Below, in pieces: positions 49,521 through 60,442 of a stretch of DNA of 64,000 nt. Position 1 is the first letter of the stretch. Every line of letters begins with the position of its first letter. The notes under the pieces are model-generated. The model was not told the DNA's origin, searched no databases, and saw only the letters and a program-made list of their open reading frames with translations. Source of the DNA: Planococcus citri (lineage: Eukaryota > Arthropoda > Insecta > Hemiptera > Pseudococcidae); NCBI RefSeq assembly GCF_950023065.1, contig NC_088679.1, positions 60,822,001-60,886,000 on the forward strand. Direction: 5' to 3'. Made by a program: the position numbers and the translations under genes.

Positions 49521-50591
49521 ACGTGTAAATGGGAAAACATGTAGGAAGGCAAACTTGTAAACAGACAAGACAATTTTGCAGATATTAGACACCTGTCAAT
49601 TTGAAAAATCAAGCCAAAAAACAGCAAGAAATGAAGTGAAAGAAGTTTAGTAATCAAAATTTAACATGACTAACCTTTTGGAAGTCAAATAATGATCTAC
49701 ATGATATTGAACAAGTTTACCATTCAAAAAGACACCTATGAGTAAGCAAAATTTCATCTTCTGGAAGGTAGATTACTACCCAGCTATAGGCTAGACTTGC
49801 CATTACTTTCTGGCCTGAATGATTATGCCTATATCTATGGTCTCAACTTGCCACTATTTATTGGTTCTTTATTATAAAAACAAAAACTAGGGCATACATC
49901 CCAAGCGCACATTGAATGAAAAAAAAAACACATCTCAAGCGCAAATCGATTTGTACATCATTAGCGCAAATGCATTAAAAAAATGCATCCCAAGCGCAAC
50001 AAAGAACGTCGCTATCAATACACTTTCCCTGTTTGCATTACGTAAGGGGTTTCAAACTGTTGGTCAGTGACGCAGTTTATGTAGGTATGTAATACAACTT
50101 ACTAGTACATACTAAGGGTGTTCCAAAAGTAACGCCTCCAAGCTCATAGTTTGAGTACTGAAACTTTCCATATGCGGAAGTTTCTCTATCTGTGGTACCC
50201 ACCTTCCATGCTAATATCAACCAAATGCTCTCAGGGACCATTTCTCCCCTCTCATGCGCCTATAGGCTGTATCTGTATGTATTTTTCAGAGAACCCCCTT
50301 TTTTTGAATGACTGTAGTTCCACCCCCCTGTAGGTACAAAAAAACAGATACATAATTAGATCGGAAATTTGACGTAGATTCTTTTGTCTAGCTACATATT
50401 TTTCGCTGAAATGCAATGCGGGGAGAAAATGGCGAAAAACGTGTTTTGAGGGGCTAAAATCCACTGTGCGAAGACACACCAGGTGGATCGGGGGTAATTC
50501 CACATATGTTGTTTAGGTTTGTTAGCAATTTTGTTTAGGCTTGCCCCCATAAAGTGCTTTACCGACTGTGCTATGTAGTTATGATTATGTA
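49521..50591 (+). repeat. Macrosatellite spacer 0, partly replaced
   Basis: 49521 to about 49885 matches the other spacers. From about 49887 to about 50575 it is replaced by unrelated sequence with four CATCCCAAGCGCA-type motifs (49897-49998) and a GGGTGTTCCAAAAGTAACGC motif near 50124. The spacer end (GTAGTGTAAATGTGCAG) returns just before array 1. Confidence 0.75.
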
Positions 50592-51592
50592 GTGTAAATG
50601 TGCAGTCGTGCAAATGTGCAGTCGTGCAAATGTGCAAACGTGCGGTCGTGCAAACGTGCGGTCGTGCAAACGTGCGGTCGTGCAAACGTGCGGTCGTGCA
50701 AACGTGCGGTCGTGCAAACGTGCGGTCGTCCAAACGTGCGGTCGTCCAAACGTGCGGTCGTCCAAACGTGCGGTCGTCCAAACGTGCGGTCGTGCAAACG
50801 TGCGGTCGTGCAAACGTGCGGTCGTCCAAACGTGCGGTCGTCCAAACGTGCGGTCGTCCAAACGTGCGGTCGTCCAAACGTGCGGTCGTGCAAACGTGCG
50901 GTCGTGCAAACGTGCGGTCGTGCAAACGTGCGGTCGTGCAAACGTGCGGTTGTGCAAACGTGCGGTCGTGCAAACGTGCGGTTGTGCAAACGTGCGGTCG
51001 TGCAAACGTGCGGTCGTGCAAACGTGCGGTCGTGCAAACGTGCGGTCGTGCAAACGTGCGGTCGTGCAAACGTGCGGTCGTGCAAACGTGCGGTCGTGCA
51101 AACGTGCGGTCGTGCAAACGTGCGGTCGTGCAAACGTGCGGTCTTACAAACGTGCGGTCGTACAAACGTGCGGTCTTACAAACGTGCGGTCGTACAAACG
51201 TGCGGTCGTACAAACGTGCGGTCGTACAAACGTGCGGTCGTACAAACGTGCGGTCGTACAAACGTGCGGTCGTACAAACGTGCGGTCGTACAAACGTGCG
51301 GTCGTACAAACGTGCGGTCGTACAAACGTGCGGTCGTACAAACGTGCGGTCGTACAAACGTGCGGTCGTACAAACGTGCAGTCGTACAAACGTGCAGTCG
51401 TACAAACGTGCAGTCGTACAAACGTGCAGTCGTACAAACGTGCAGTCGTACAAACGTGCAGTCGTACAAACGTGCAGTCGTACAAACGTGCAGTCGTACA
51501 AACGTGCAGTCGTACAAACGTGCAGTCGTACAAACGTGCAGTCGTACAAACGTGCAGTCGTACAAACGTGCAGTCGTACAAACGTGCAGTCA
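50592..51592 (+). repeat. 16-mer array 1 (about 62 units)
   Basis: The array is segmented into homogeneous blocks: GTCGTGCAAACGTGCG, with GTCGTCCAAACGTGCG patches at about 50725-50790 and 50820-50885; then GTCGTACAAACGTGCG from about 51150; then GTCGTACAAACGTGCA from about 51375. This array alone carries the G-ending variants. Confidence 0.95.
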
Positions 51593-52350
51593 GGCAAACA
51601 TGTAGGAAGGCAAACTTGTAATCAGACAAGAGAATTTTGCAGATATTAGACACCTGTCAATTTGAAAAATCAAGCCAAAAAACAGCAACAAATGAAGTGA
51701 AAGAAGTTTGGTAATCAAAATTTAACATGACTAACCTTTTGGAAGTCAAATAATGATCTACATAATATTGAACAAGTTTACCATTCAAAAAGACACCTAT
51801 GAGTAAGCAAAATTTCATCTTCTGGAAGGTAGATTACTACCCAGCTATAGGCTAGACTTGCCATTACTTACTGGCCTGAATGATTATGCCTATATCTATA
51901 GTCTCAACTTGCCGCTATTTATTGGTTCTTCATTATAAAAACGTAAACTAACAGTAAACCAAAATTAAAATAAAACACAACAATAACAAGAGTCAAAAGG
52001 TGAAAAAATCTACCCCTTGATATAGTGATGATACACTCCAGCTTATTTCCCAAAGAAAAAATACAAATAAAATCACACATCCAATCTCTGAAACTAAAGA
52101 TAAGACAAACAAGTAATAAATACATAATATAAAACACTTGCTCACTCATTAGATATGCACTTGATCCACTTATTTTATTCACCTTATCACTGAAAATACA
52201 AAGTCATTCTGACAGAAGCCTGTAAACACCAAAGATGCAAATTTAAAATGAAAACAATTTAAAAATGCACTCATTGTACTATAAATAATTTTTAAAAACA
52301 CTCATACCTACATAATTACAATAACTACTTTGTCAAATGATGATCATGTA
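51593..52350 (+). repeat. Macrosatellite spacer 1 (type A, about 758 bp)
   Basis: Starts with decayed units (GTAGGAAGGCAAACTTGTAA), carries ACAAGAGAATTTTGC and ends in GTAGTGTAAATGTGCAG. It contains an 87-codon minus-strand frame (51919-52182) that is also present in spacers 2-5; I do not regard it as a gene. Confidence 0.95.
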
Positions 52351-52988
52351 GTGTAAATGTGCAGTCGTGCAAATGTGCAGTCGTGCAAATGTGCAAATGT
52401 GCAGTCGTGCAAATGTGCAGTCGTGCAAATGTGCAGTTGTGCAAAATTGCAGTCGTGCAAACGTGCAGTCGTGCAAACGTGCAGTCGTGCAAACGTGCAG
52501 TCGTGAAAACGTGCAGTCGTGCAAACGTGCAGTCGTGCAAACGTGCAGTCGTGCAAACGTGCAGTCGTGCAAACGTGCAGTCGTGCAAACGTGCAGTCGT
52601 GCAAACGTGCAGTCGTGCAAACGTGCAGTCGTGCAAACGTGCAGTCGTGCAAACGTGCAGTCGTGCAAACGTGCAGTCGTGCAAACGTGCAGTCGTGCAA
52701 ACGTGCAGTCGTGCAAACGTGCAGTCGTGCAAACGTGCAGTCGTGCAAACGTGCAGTCGTGCAAACGTGCAGTCGTGCAAACGTGCAGTCGTGCAAACGT
52801 GCAGTCGTGCAAACGTGCAGTCGTGCAAACGTGCAGTCGTGCAAACGTGCAGTCGTGCAAACGTGCAGTCGTGCAAACGTGCAGTCGTGCAAACGTGCAG
52901 TCGTGCAAACGTGCAGTCGTGCAAACGTGCAGTCGTGCAAACGTGCAGTCGTGCAAACGTGCAGTCAGGCAAACGTGCAGTCAGGCAA
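52351..52988 (+). repeat. 16-mer array 2 (about 40 units)
   Basis: Nearly pure GTCGTGCAAACGTGCA. The first units carry AAATGTGCAG instead of AAACGTGCAG. Ends AGTCAGG. Confidence 0.95.
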
Positions 52989-53741
52989 ACATGTAGGAAG
53001 GCAAACTTGTAATCAGACTAGAGAAATTTGCAGATATTAGACACCTGTCAATTTGAAAAATCAAGCCAAAAAACAGCAAGAAATGAAGTGAAAGAAGTTT
53101 AGTAATCAAAATTTAACGTGACTAACCTTTTGGAAGTCAAATAATGATCTACATAATATTGAACAAGTTTACCATTCAAAAAGACGCCTATGAGTAAGCA
53201 AAATTTCATCTTCTGGAAGGTAGATTACTACCCAGCTATAGGCTAGACTTGCCATTACTTACTGGCCTGAATGATTATGCCTATATCTATAGTCTCAACT
53301 TGCCGCTATTTATTGGTTCTTTATTATAAAAACGTAAACTAACAGTAAACCAAAATTAAAATAAAACACAACAATAACAAGAGTCAAAAGGTGAAAAAAT
53401 GTACCCCTTGATATAGTGACGATACACTCCAGCTTATTTCCCAAAGAAAAAATACAAATAAAATCACACATCCAATCTCTGAAGCTAAAGATAAGACAAA
53501 CAAGTAATAAATACATAATATAAAACACTTGCTCACTCATTAGATATGCACTTGATCCACTTATTTTATTCACCTTATCACTGAAAATACAAAGTCATTC
53601 TGACAGAAGCCTGTAAACACCAAAGATGCAAATTTAAAATGAAAACAATTTAAAAATGCACTCATTGTACTATAAATAATTTTTAAAAACACTCATACCT
53701 ACATAATTACAATAACTACTTCGTCAAATGATGATCATAGA
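52989..53741 (+). repeat. Macrosatellite spacer 2 (type B, about 753 bp)
   Basis: Type B markers: ACTAGAGAAATTTGC at the left, AAGACGCCTATGAG, AAAATGTACCCC, GTGACGATAC, and CATAGAGTGTAAATG at the right end. Confidence 0.95.
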
Positions 53742-54145
53742 GTGTAAATGTGCAGTTGTGCAATTGTGTACGTGCAAACGTGCAGTCGTGCAAACGTGCA
53801 GTCGTGCAAACGTGCAGTCGTGCAAACGTGCAGTCGTGCAAACGTGCAGTCGTGCAAACGTGCAGTCGTGCAAACGTGCAGTCGTGCAAACGTGCAGTCG
53901 TGCAAACGTGCAGTCGTGCAAACGTGCAGTCGTGCAAACGTGCAGTCGTACAAACGTGCAGTCGTACAAACGTGCAGTCGTACAAACGTGCAGTCGTACA
54001 AACGTTTAGTCGTACAAACGTGCAGTCGTACAAACGTGCAGTCGTACAAACGTGCAGTCGTACAAACGTGCAGTCGTACAAACGTGCAGTCGTACAAACG
54101 TGCAGTCGTACAAACGTGCAGTCGTACAAACGTGCAGTCAGGCAA
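53742..54145 (+). repeat. 16-mer array 3 (about 25 units)
   Basis: The first half is GTCGTGCAAACGTGCA. From about 53945 it switches to GTCGTACAAACGTGCA, as at the end of array 1. Shortest of the six main arrays. Confidence 0.95.
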
Positions 54146-54898
54146 ACATGTAGGAAGGCAAACTTGTAATCAGACAAGAGAATTTTGCAGATATTAGACA
54201 CCTGTCAATTTGAAAAATCAAGCCAAAAAACAGCAACGAATGAAGTGAAAGAAGTTTGGTAATCAAAATTTAACATGACTAACCTTTTGGAAGTCAAATA
54301 ATGATCTACATAATATTGAACAAGTTTACCATTCAAAAAGACACCTATGAGTAAGCAAAATTTCATCTTCTGGAAGGTAGATTACTACCCAGCTATAGGC
54401 TAGACTTGCCATTACTTACTGGCCTGAATGATTATGCCTATATCTATAGTCTCAACTTGCCGCTATTTATTGGTTCTTCATTATAAAAACGTAAACTAAC
54501 AGTAAACCAAAATTAAAATAAAACACAACAATAACAAGAGTCAAAAGGTGAAAAAATCTACCCCTTGATATAGTGATGATACACTCCAGCTTATTTCCCA
54601 AAGAAAAAATACAAATAAAATCACACATCCAATCTCTGAAACTAAAGATAAGACAAACAAGTAATAAATACATAATATAAAACACTTGCTCACTCATTAG
54701 ATATGCACTTGATCCACTTATTTTATTCACCTTATCACTGAAAATACAAAGTCATTCTGACAGAAGCCTGTAAACACCAAAGATGCAAATTTAAAATGAA
54801 AACAATTTAAAAATGCACTCATTGTACTATAAATAATTTTTAAAAACACTCATACCTACATAATTACAATAACTACTTTGTCAAATGATGATCATGTA
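54146..54898 (+). repeat. Macrosatellite spacer 3 (type A)
   Basis: Carries the same type A markers as spacer 1 (ACAAGAGAATTTTGC, AAAATCTACCCC, GTGATGATAC, CATGTAGTGTAAATG). Confidence 0.95.
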
Positions 54899-55522
54899 GT
54901 GTAAATGTGCAGTCGTGCAAATGTGCAGTCGTGCAAATGTGCAAATGTGCAGTCGTGCAAATGTGCAGTCGTGCAAATGTGCAGTTGTGCAAAATTGCAG
55001 TCGTGCAAACGTGCAGTCGTGCAAACGTGCAGTCGTGCAAACGTGCAGTCGTGCAAACGTGCAGTCGTGAAAACGTGCAGTCGTGCAAACGTGCAGTCGT
55101 GCAAACGTGCAGTCGTGCAAACGTGCAGTCGTGCAAACGTGCAGTCGTGCAAACGTGCAGTCGTGCAAACGTGCAGTCGTGCAAACGTGCAGTCGTGCAA
55201 ACGTGCAGTCGTGCAAACGTGCAGTCATGCAAACGTGCAGTCGTGCAAACGTGCAGTCGTGCAAACGTGCAGTCGTGCAAACGTGCAGTCGTGCAAACGT
55301 GCAGTCGTGCAAACGTGCAGTCGTGCAAACGTGCAGTCGTGCAAACGTGCAGTCGTGCAAACGTGCAGTCGTGCAAACGTGCAGTCGTGCAAACGTGCAG
55401 TCGTGCAAACGTGCAGTCGTGCAAACGTGCAGTCGTGCAAACGTGCAGTCGTGCAAACGTGCAGTCGTGCAAACGTGCAGTCGTGCAAACGTGCAGTCGT
55501 GCAAACGTGCAGTCAGGCAAAC
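54899..55522 (+). repeat. 16-mer array 4 (about 39 units)
   Basis: Almost identical to array 2, including the degenerate first units and a GTCGTGAAAACGTGCA variant near its start. Arrays 2 and 4 are therefore recent duplicates. Confidence 0.95.
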
Positions 55523-56273
55523 ATGTAGGAAGGCAAACTTGTAATCAGACTAGAGAAATTTGCAGATATTAGACACCTGTCAATTTGAAAAATCAAGCCA
55601 AAAAACAGCAAGAAATGAAGTGAAAGAAGTTTAGTAATCAAAATTTAACGTGACTAACCTTTTGGAAGTCAAATAATGATCTACATAATATTGAACAAGT
55701 TTACCATTCAAAAAGACGCCTATGAGTAAGCAAAATTTCATCTTCTGGAAGGTAGATTACTACCCAGCTATAGGCTAGACTTGCCATTACTTACTGGCCT
55801 GAATGATTATGCCTATATCTATAGTCTCAACTTGCCGCTATTTATTGGTTCTTTATTATAAAAACGTAAACTAACAGTAAACCAAAATTAAAATAAAACA
55901 CAACAATAACAAGAGTCAAAAGGTGAAAAAATGTACCCCTTGATATAGTGACGATACACTCCAGCTTATTTCCCAAAGAAAAAATACAAATAAAATCACA
56001 CATCCAATCTCTGAAGCTAAAGATAAGACAAACAAGTAATAAATACATAATATAAAACACTTGCTCACTCATTAGATATGCACTTGATCCACTTATTTTA
56101 TTCACCTTATCACTGAAAATACAAAGTCATTCTGACAGAAGCCTGTAAACACCAAAGATGCAAATTTAAAATGAAAACAATTTAAAAATGCACTCATTGT
56201 ACTATAAATAATTTTTAAAAACACTCATACCTACATAATTACAATAACTACTTCGTCAAATGATGATCATAGA
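55523..56273 (+). repeat. Macrosatellite spacer 4 (type B)
   Basis: Matches spacer 2 at the type B marker positions. Confidence 0.95.
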
Positions 56274-57190
56274 GTGTAAATGTGCAGTTGTGCAATTGTG
56301 TACGTGCAAACGTGCAGTCGTGCAAACGTGCAGTCGTGCAAACGTGCAGTCGTGCAAACGTGCAGTCGTGCAAACGTGCAGTCGTGCAAACGTGCAGTCG
56401 TGCAAACGTGCAGTCGTGCAAACGTGCAGTCGTGCAAACGTGCAGTCGTGCAGTCGTGCAGTCGTGCAGTCGTGCAAACGTGCAGTCGTGCAGTCGTGCA
56501 GTCGTGCAGTCGTGCAGTCGTGCAGTCGTGCAAACGTGCAGTCGTGCAAACGTGCAGTCGTGCAAACGTGCAGTCGTGCAAACGTGCAGTCGTGCAAACG
56601 TGCAGTCGTGCAAACGTGCAGTCGTGCAAACGTGCAGTCGTGCAAACGTGCAGTCGTGCAAACGTGCAGTCGTGCAAACGTGCAGTCGTGCAAACGTGCA
56701 GTCGTGCAAACGTGCAGTCGTGCAAACGTGCAGTCGTGCAAACGTGCAGTCGTGCAAACGTGCAGTCGTGCAAACGTGCAGTCGTGCAAACGTGCAGTCG
56801 TGCAAACGTGCAGTCGTGCAAACGTGCAGTCGTGCAAACGTGCAGTCGTGCAAACGTGCAGTCGTGCAAACGTGCAGTCTTGCAAACGTGCAGTCTTGCA
56901 AACGTGCAGTCTTGCAAACGTGCAGTCGTGCAAACGTGCAGTCGTGCAAACGTGCAGTCGTGCAAACGTGCAGTCGTGCAAACGTGCAGTCGTGCAAACG
57001 TGCAGTCGTGCAAACGTGCAGTAGTGCAAACGTGCAGTCGTGCAAACGTGCAGTCGTGCAAACGTGCAGTCGTGCAAACGTGCAGTCGTGCAAACGTGCA
57101 GTCGTGCAAACGTGCAGTCGTGCAAACGTGCAGTCGTGCAAACGTGCAGTCGTGCAAACGTGCAGTCAGGCAAACGTGCAGTCAGGCAAA
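56274..57190 (+). repeat. 16-mer array 5 (about 57 units) with 8-bp contraction block
   Basis: Begins with the same GTTGTGCAATTGTGTACGTG variant as arrays 3 and 6. At about 56440-56530 units shrink to a pure 8-mer GTCGTGCA. A GTCTTGC patch lies at about 56875-56920. Confidence 0.95.
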
Positions 57191-57942
57191 CATGTAGGAA
57201 GGCAAACTTGTAATCAGACTAGAGAAATTTGCAGATATTAGACACCTGTCAATTTGAAAAATCAAGCCAAAAAACAGCAAGAAATGAAGTGAAAGAAGTT
57301 TAGTAATCAAAATTTAACGTGACTAACCTTTTGGAAGTCAAATAATGATCTACATAATATTGAACAAGTTTACCATTCAAAAAGACGCCTATGAGTAAGC
57401 AAAATTTCATCTTCTGGAAGGTAGATTACTACCCAGCTATAGGCTAGACTTGCCATTACTTACTGGCCTGAATGATTATGCCTATATCTATAGTCTCAAC
57501 TTGCCGCTATTTATTGGTTCTTTATTATAAAAACGTAAACTAACAGTAAACCAAAATTAAAATAAAACACAACAATAACAAGAGTCAAAAGGTGAAAAAA
57601 TGTACCCCTTGATATAGTGACGATACACTCCAGCTTATTTCCCAAAGAAAAAATACAAATAAAATCACACATCCAATCTCTGAAGCTAAAGATAAGACAA
57701 ACAAGTAATAAATACATAATATAAAACACTTGCTCACTCATTAGATATGCACTTGATCCACTTATTTTATTCACCTTATCACTGAAAATACAAAGTCATT
57801 CTGACAGAAGCCTGTAAACACCAAAGATGCAAATTTAAAATGAAAACAATTTAAAAATGCACTCATTGTACTATAAATAATTTTTAAAAACACTCATACC
57901 TACATAATTACAATAACTACTTCGTCAAATGATGATCATAGA
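57191..57942 (+). repeat. Macrosatellite spacer 5 (type B)
   Basis: Type B markers throughout. It follows another type B unit, breaking the A-B alternation. Confidence 0.95.
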
Positions 57943-58803
57943 GTGTAAATGTGCAGTTGTGCAATTGTGTACGTGCAAACGTGCAGTCGTGCAAACGTGC
58001 AGTCGTGCAAACGTGCAGTCGTGCAAACGTGCAGTCGTGCAAACGTGCAGTCGTGCAAACGTGCAGTCGTGCAAACGTGCAGTCGTGCAGTCGTGCAGTC
58101 GTGCAGTCGTGCAAACGTGCAGTCGTGCAAACGTGCAGTCGTGCAAACGTGCAGTCGTGCAAACGTGCAGTCGTGCAAACGTGCAGTCGTGCAAACGTGC
58201 AGTCGTGCAAACGTGCAGTCGTGCAAACGTGCAGTCGTGCAAACGTGCAGTCGTGCAAACGTGCAGTCGTGCAAACGTGCAGTCGTGCAAACGTGCAGTC
58301 GTGCAAACGTGCAGTCGTGCAAACGTGCAGTCGTGCAAACGTGCAGTCGTGCAAACGTGCAGTCGTGCAAACGTGCAGTCGTGCAAACGTGCAGTCGTGC
58401 AAACGTGCAGTCGTGCAAACGTGCAGTCGTGCAAATGTGCAGTCGTGCAAACGTGCAGTCGTGCAAACGTGCAGTCGTGCAAACGTGCAGTCGTGCAAAC
58501 GTGCAGTCGTGCAAACGTGCAGTCGTGCAAACGTGCAGTCGTGCAAACGTGCAGTCGTGCAAACGTGCAGTCGTGCAAACGTGCAGTCGTGCAAACGTGC
58601 AGTCGTGCAAACGTGCAGTCGTGCAAACGTGCAGTCGTGCAAACGTGCAGTCGTGCAAACGTGCAGTCGTGCAAACGTGCAGTCGTGCAAACGTGCAGTC
58701 GTGCAAACGTGCAGTCGTGCAAACGTGCAGTCGTGCAAACGTGCAGTCGTGCAAACGTGCAGTCGTGCAAACGTGCAGTCGTGCAAACGTGCAGTCAGGC
58801 AAA
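57943..58803 (+). repeat. 16-mer array 6 (about 54 units)
   Basis: Starts like arrays 3 and 5. A short 8-mer contraction block lies at about 58080-58110 and a single T variant at 58436. Otherwise near-uniform GTCGTGCAAACGTGCA. Confidence 0.95.
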
Positions 58804-59223
58804 CATGTAGGAAGGCAAACTTGTAATCAGACAAGAGAATTTTGCAGATATTAGACACCTGTCAATTTGAAAAATCAAGCCAAAAAACAGCAACAAATGA
58901 AGTGAAAGAAGTTTAGTAATCAAAATTTAACATGACTAACCTTTTGGAAGTCAAATAATGATCTACATAATATTGAACAAGTTTACCATTCAAAAAGACA
59001 CCTATGAGTAAGCAAAATTTCATCTTCTGGAAGGTAGATTACTACCCAGCTATAGGCTAGACTTGCCATTACTTACTGGCCTGAATGATTATGCCTATAT
59101 CTATAGTCTCAACTTGCCGCTATTTATTGGTTCTTTATTATAAAAACGTAAACTAACAGTAAACCAAAATTAAAATAAAACACAACAATAACAAGAGTCA
59201 AAAGGTGAAAAAATCTACCCCTT
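58804..59223 (+). repeat. Macrosatellite spacer 6, truncated
   Basis: Starts as type A (ACAAGAGAATTTTGC, AAAATCTACCCC) but has the TTCTTTATTATAAAAAC form otherwise seen in type B, so it is a mosaic. It breaks off at CTACCCCTT, where the other copies continue GATATAGTG, because of the LTR insertion. Confidence 0.9.
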
Positions 59224-60420
59224 TGTAAGGAGCAGATATGCCTTAACTCCGTAGAGAGGAAGTACAATAACCTCTCGTTGGAGGTTATATCATTACCCCT
59301 CTTTCGAAGAAGTTTAACGTACTTCTCCTACATTTCTGGAGCCCAAGGTAACGTGTACGAATATCTCCGAGCGTAGGTCGCTCCAAGCTCGGATCAGTCT
59401 CCTTGAACTTTACACTATATAACATCTTGCACAGACCATCTCATGATTTCTTCTCGTGATTAATTTCCCCTTTTTGAGGAAAAGTATTCGTGTCGATATG
59501 TGATCTCCGTAATACGTGGAGATGTACTTAGTGTTCGTTCTTTTCGGTTGTCAGTGCATTTGCACAAAATGTAATTTAACGTAAAATCTTTTCACTAAGT
59601 ATGAGCCCCCTTAAGGATGGTTCTGTGCTTCGTTTCGGTAATTGCAAGTGCTAATTCGATGTTCGGTTCCTACCCTCAGTAATTAACGCCGATTAATCCC
59701 TTAAGGATCTAATCCGCTAGCTTTTTGATATAACCCACTGCGAGGTTAATATGTATATATTGTTAACGTGAACATTGATTACGTGATGTCGATTAATCAA
59801 TGGTGCTCTGGAAGCATCCCTTTTCGTTCCGGATCTAAGGGATGGCGACCCAATTGAATGTGTATCTACCAACCAATACCCTGCGACGTGCTTAGTATTA
59901 GTAGCACCCCGACGAGCAGGGAACGTGTACAGTGTTGAGGCAGGAGATGTACCCTAAATCCTGTCCGGGTTGCGTTCGCCCTATCAGTTAAAGGTAATTT
60001 GAGGAACCCCCTTTAATTGCTATGCTTAATCTAGACCAAGTATTAACCTACTTTTCGAGTTATATCTGCCAGAACAGCTTTTCTACTAGTATAGTCTAGC
60101 GTTAGATATTTTATATCTATTTATACAATATCCATGACTTCGAACCCCATGAATATTACAATCCCACATTATGTATTAAATTATTATGCACAAGCATTTG
60201 TCTCGTGTTTTATTTCTACACGTTAATAAGAAATTGTATGTGTATAAAGGGTATTCGTAATGATAGTACAAGCACCTATTGAGCTAGCATGGTGCAGGAA
60301 AATATCTCCTTAGGGATATTTCTCAGAAAATTAACAGGTAGTAAGTATTATATTAAACCCACCGTATAGTCTTTCTAACCTAAATCACCTAACCCAATCA
60401 TTACCAATATCACTTTATCA
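59224..60420 (+). mobile_element. Probable left LTR of an LTR retroelement
   Basis: The satellite identity ends exactly before TGTAAGGAGC (59224). The candidate LTR ends ...CACTTTATCA (60420), giving TG...CA ends and a length of about 1197 bp. A TATA-like TATATAA lies at 59416-59422. An ATTAAA poly(A)-type signal at 60175-60180 is followed by a GT-rich stretch. CCCTT (59219-59223) would be the 5-bp target duplication. The right LTR is outside the window, so this rests on end signals, the insertion junction and the adjacent primer site. Confidence 0.65.
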
Positions 60421-60423
60421 TAT

Positions 60424-60442
60424 TGGCGTCCAACTCGTGGGG
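60424..60442 (+). other. Primer-binding-site-like motif
   Basis: TGGCGTCCAACTCGTGGGG lies three bases after the putative LTR. Its TGG start (complement of tRNA CCA) and resemblance to the TGGCGCCCAAC-type PBS of LTR elements support the LTR boundary. The primer tRNA is not identified. Confidence 0.6.

Noticed and set aside
51919..57774. Conserved 87-codon hydrophobic minus-strand frame, one per spacer (51919-52182, 53310-53573, 54467-54730, 55842-56105, 57511-57774)
   Set aside because: Type A and B copies differ at four positions over the frame and three of these change the amino acid, so there is no sign of purifying selection. Conservation is explained by recent duplication of the spacer.
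49466..58803. CRISPR-like repeat array
   Set aside because: Units are contiguous with no unique spacers, the long spacer is itself repeated, and the sequence is eukaryotic.
50392..58858. Long open frames of 130-400 codons on both strands (Cys/Arg-rich repeat proteins)
   Set aside because: They are the 16-mer array read in every frame; all six frames give rotations of one peptide per strand. No start context, domain or codon signature.
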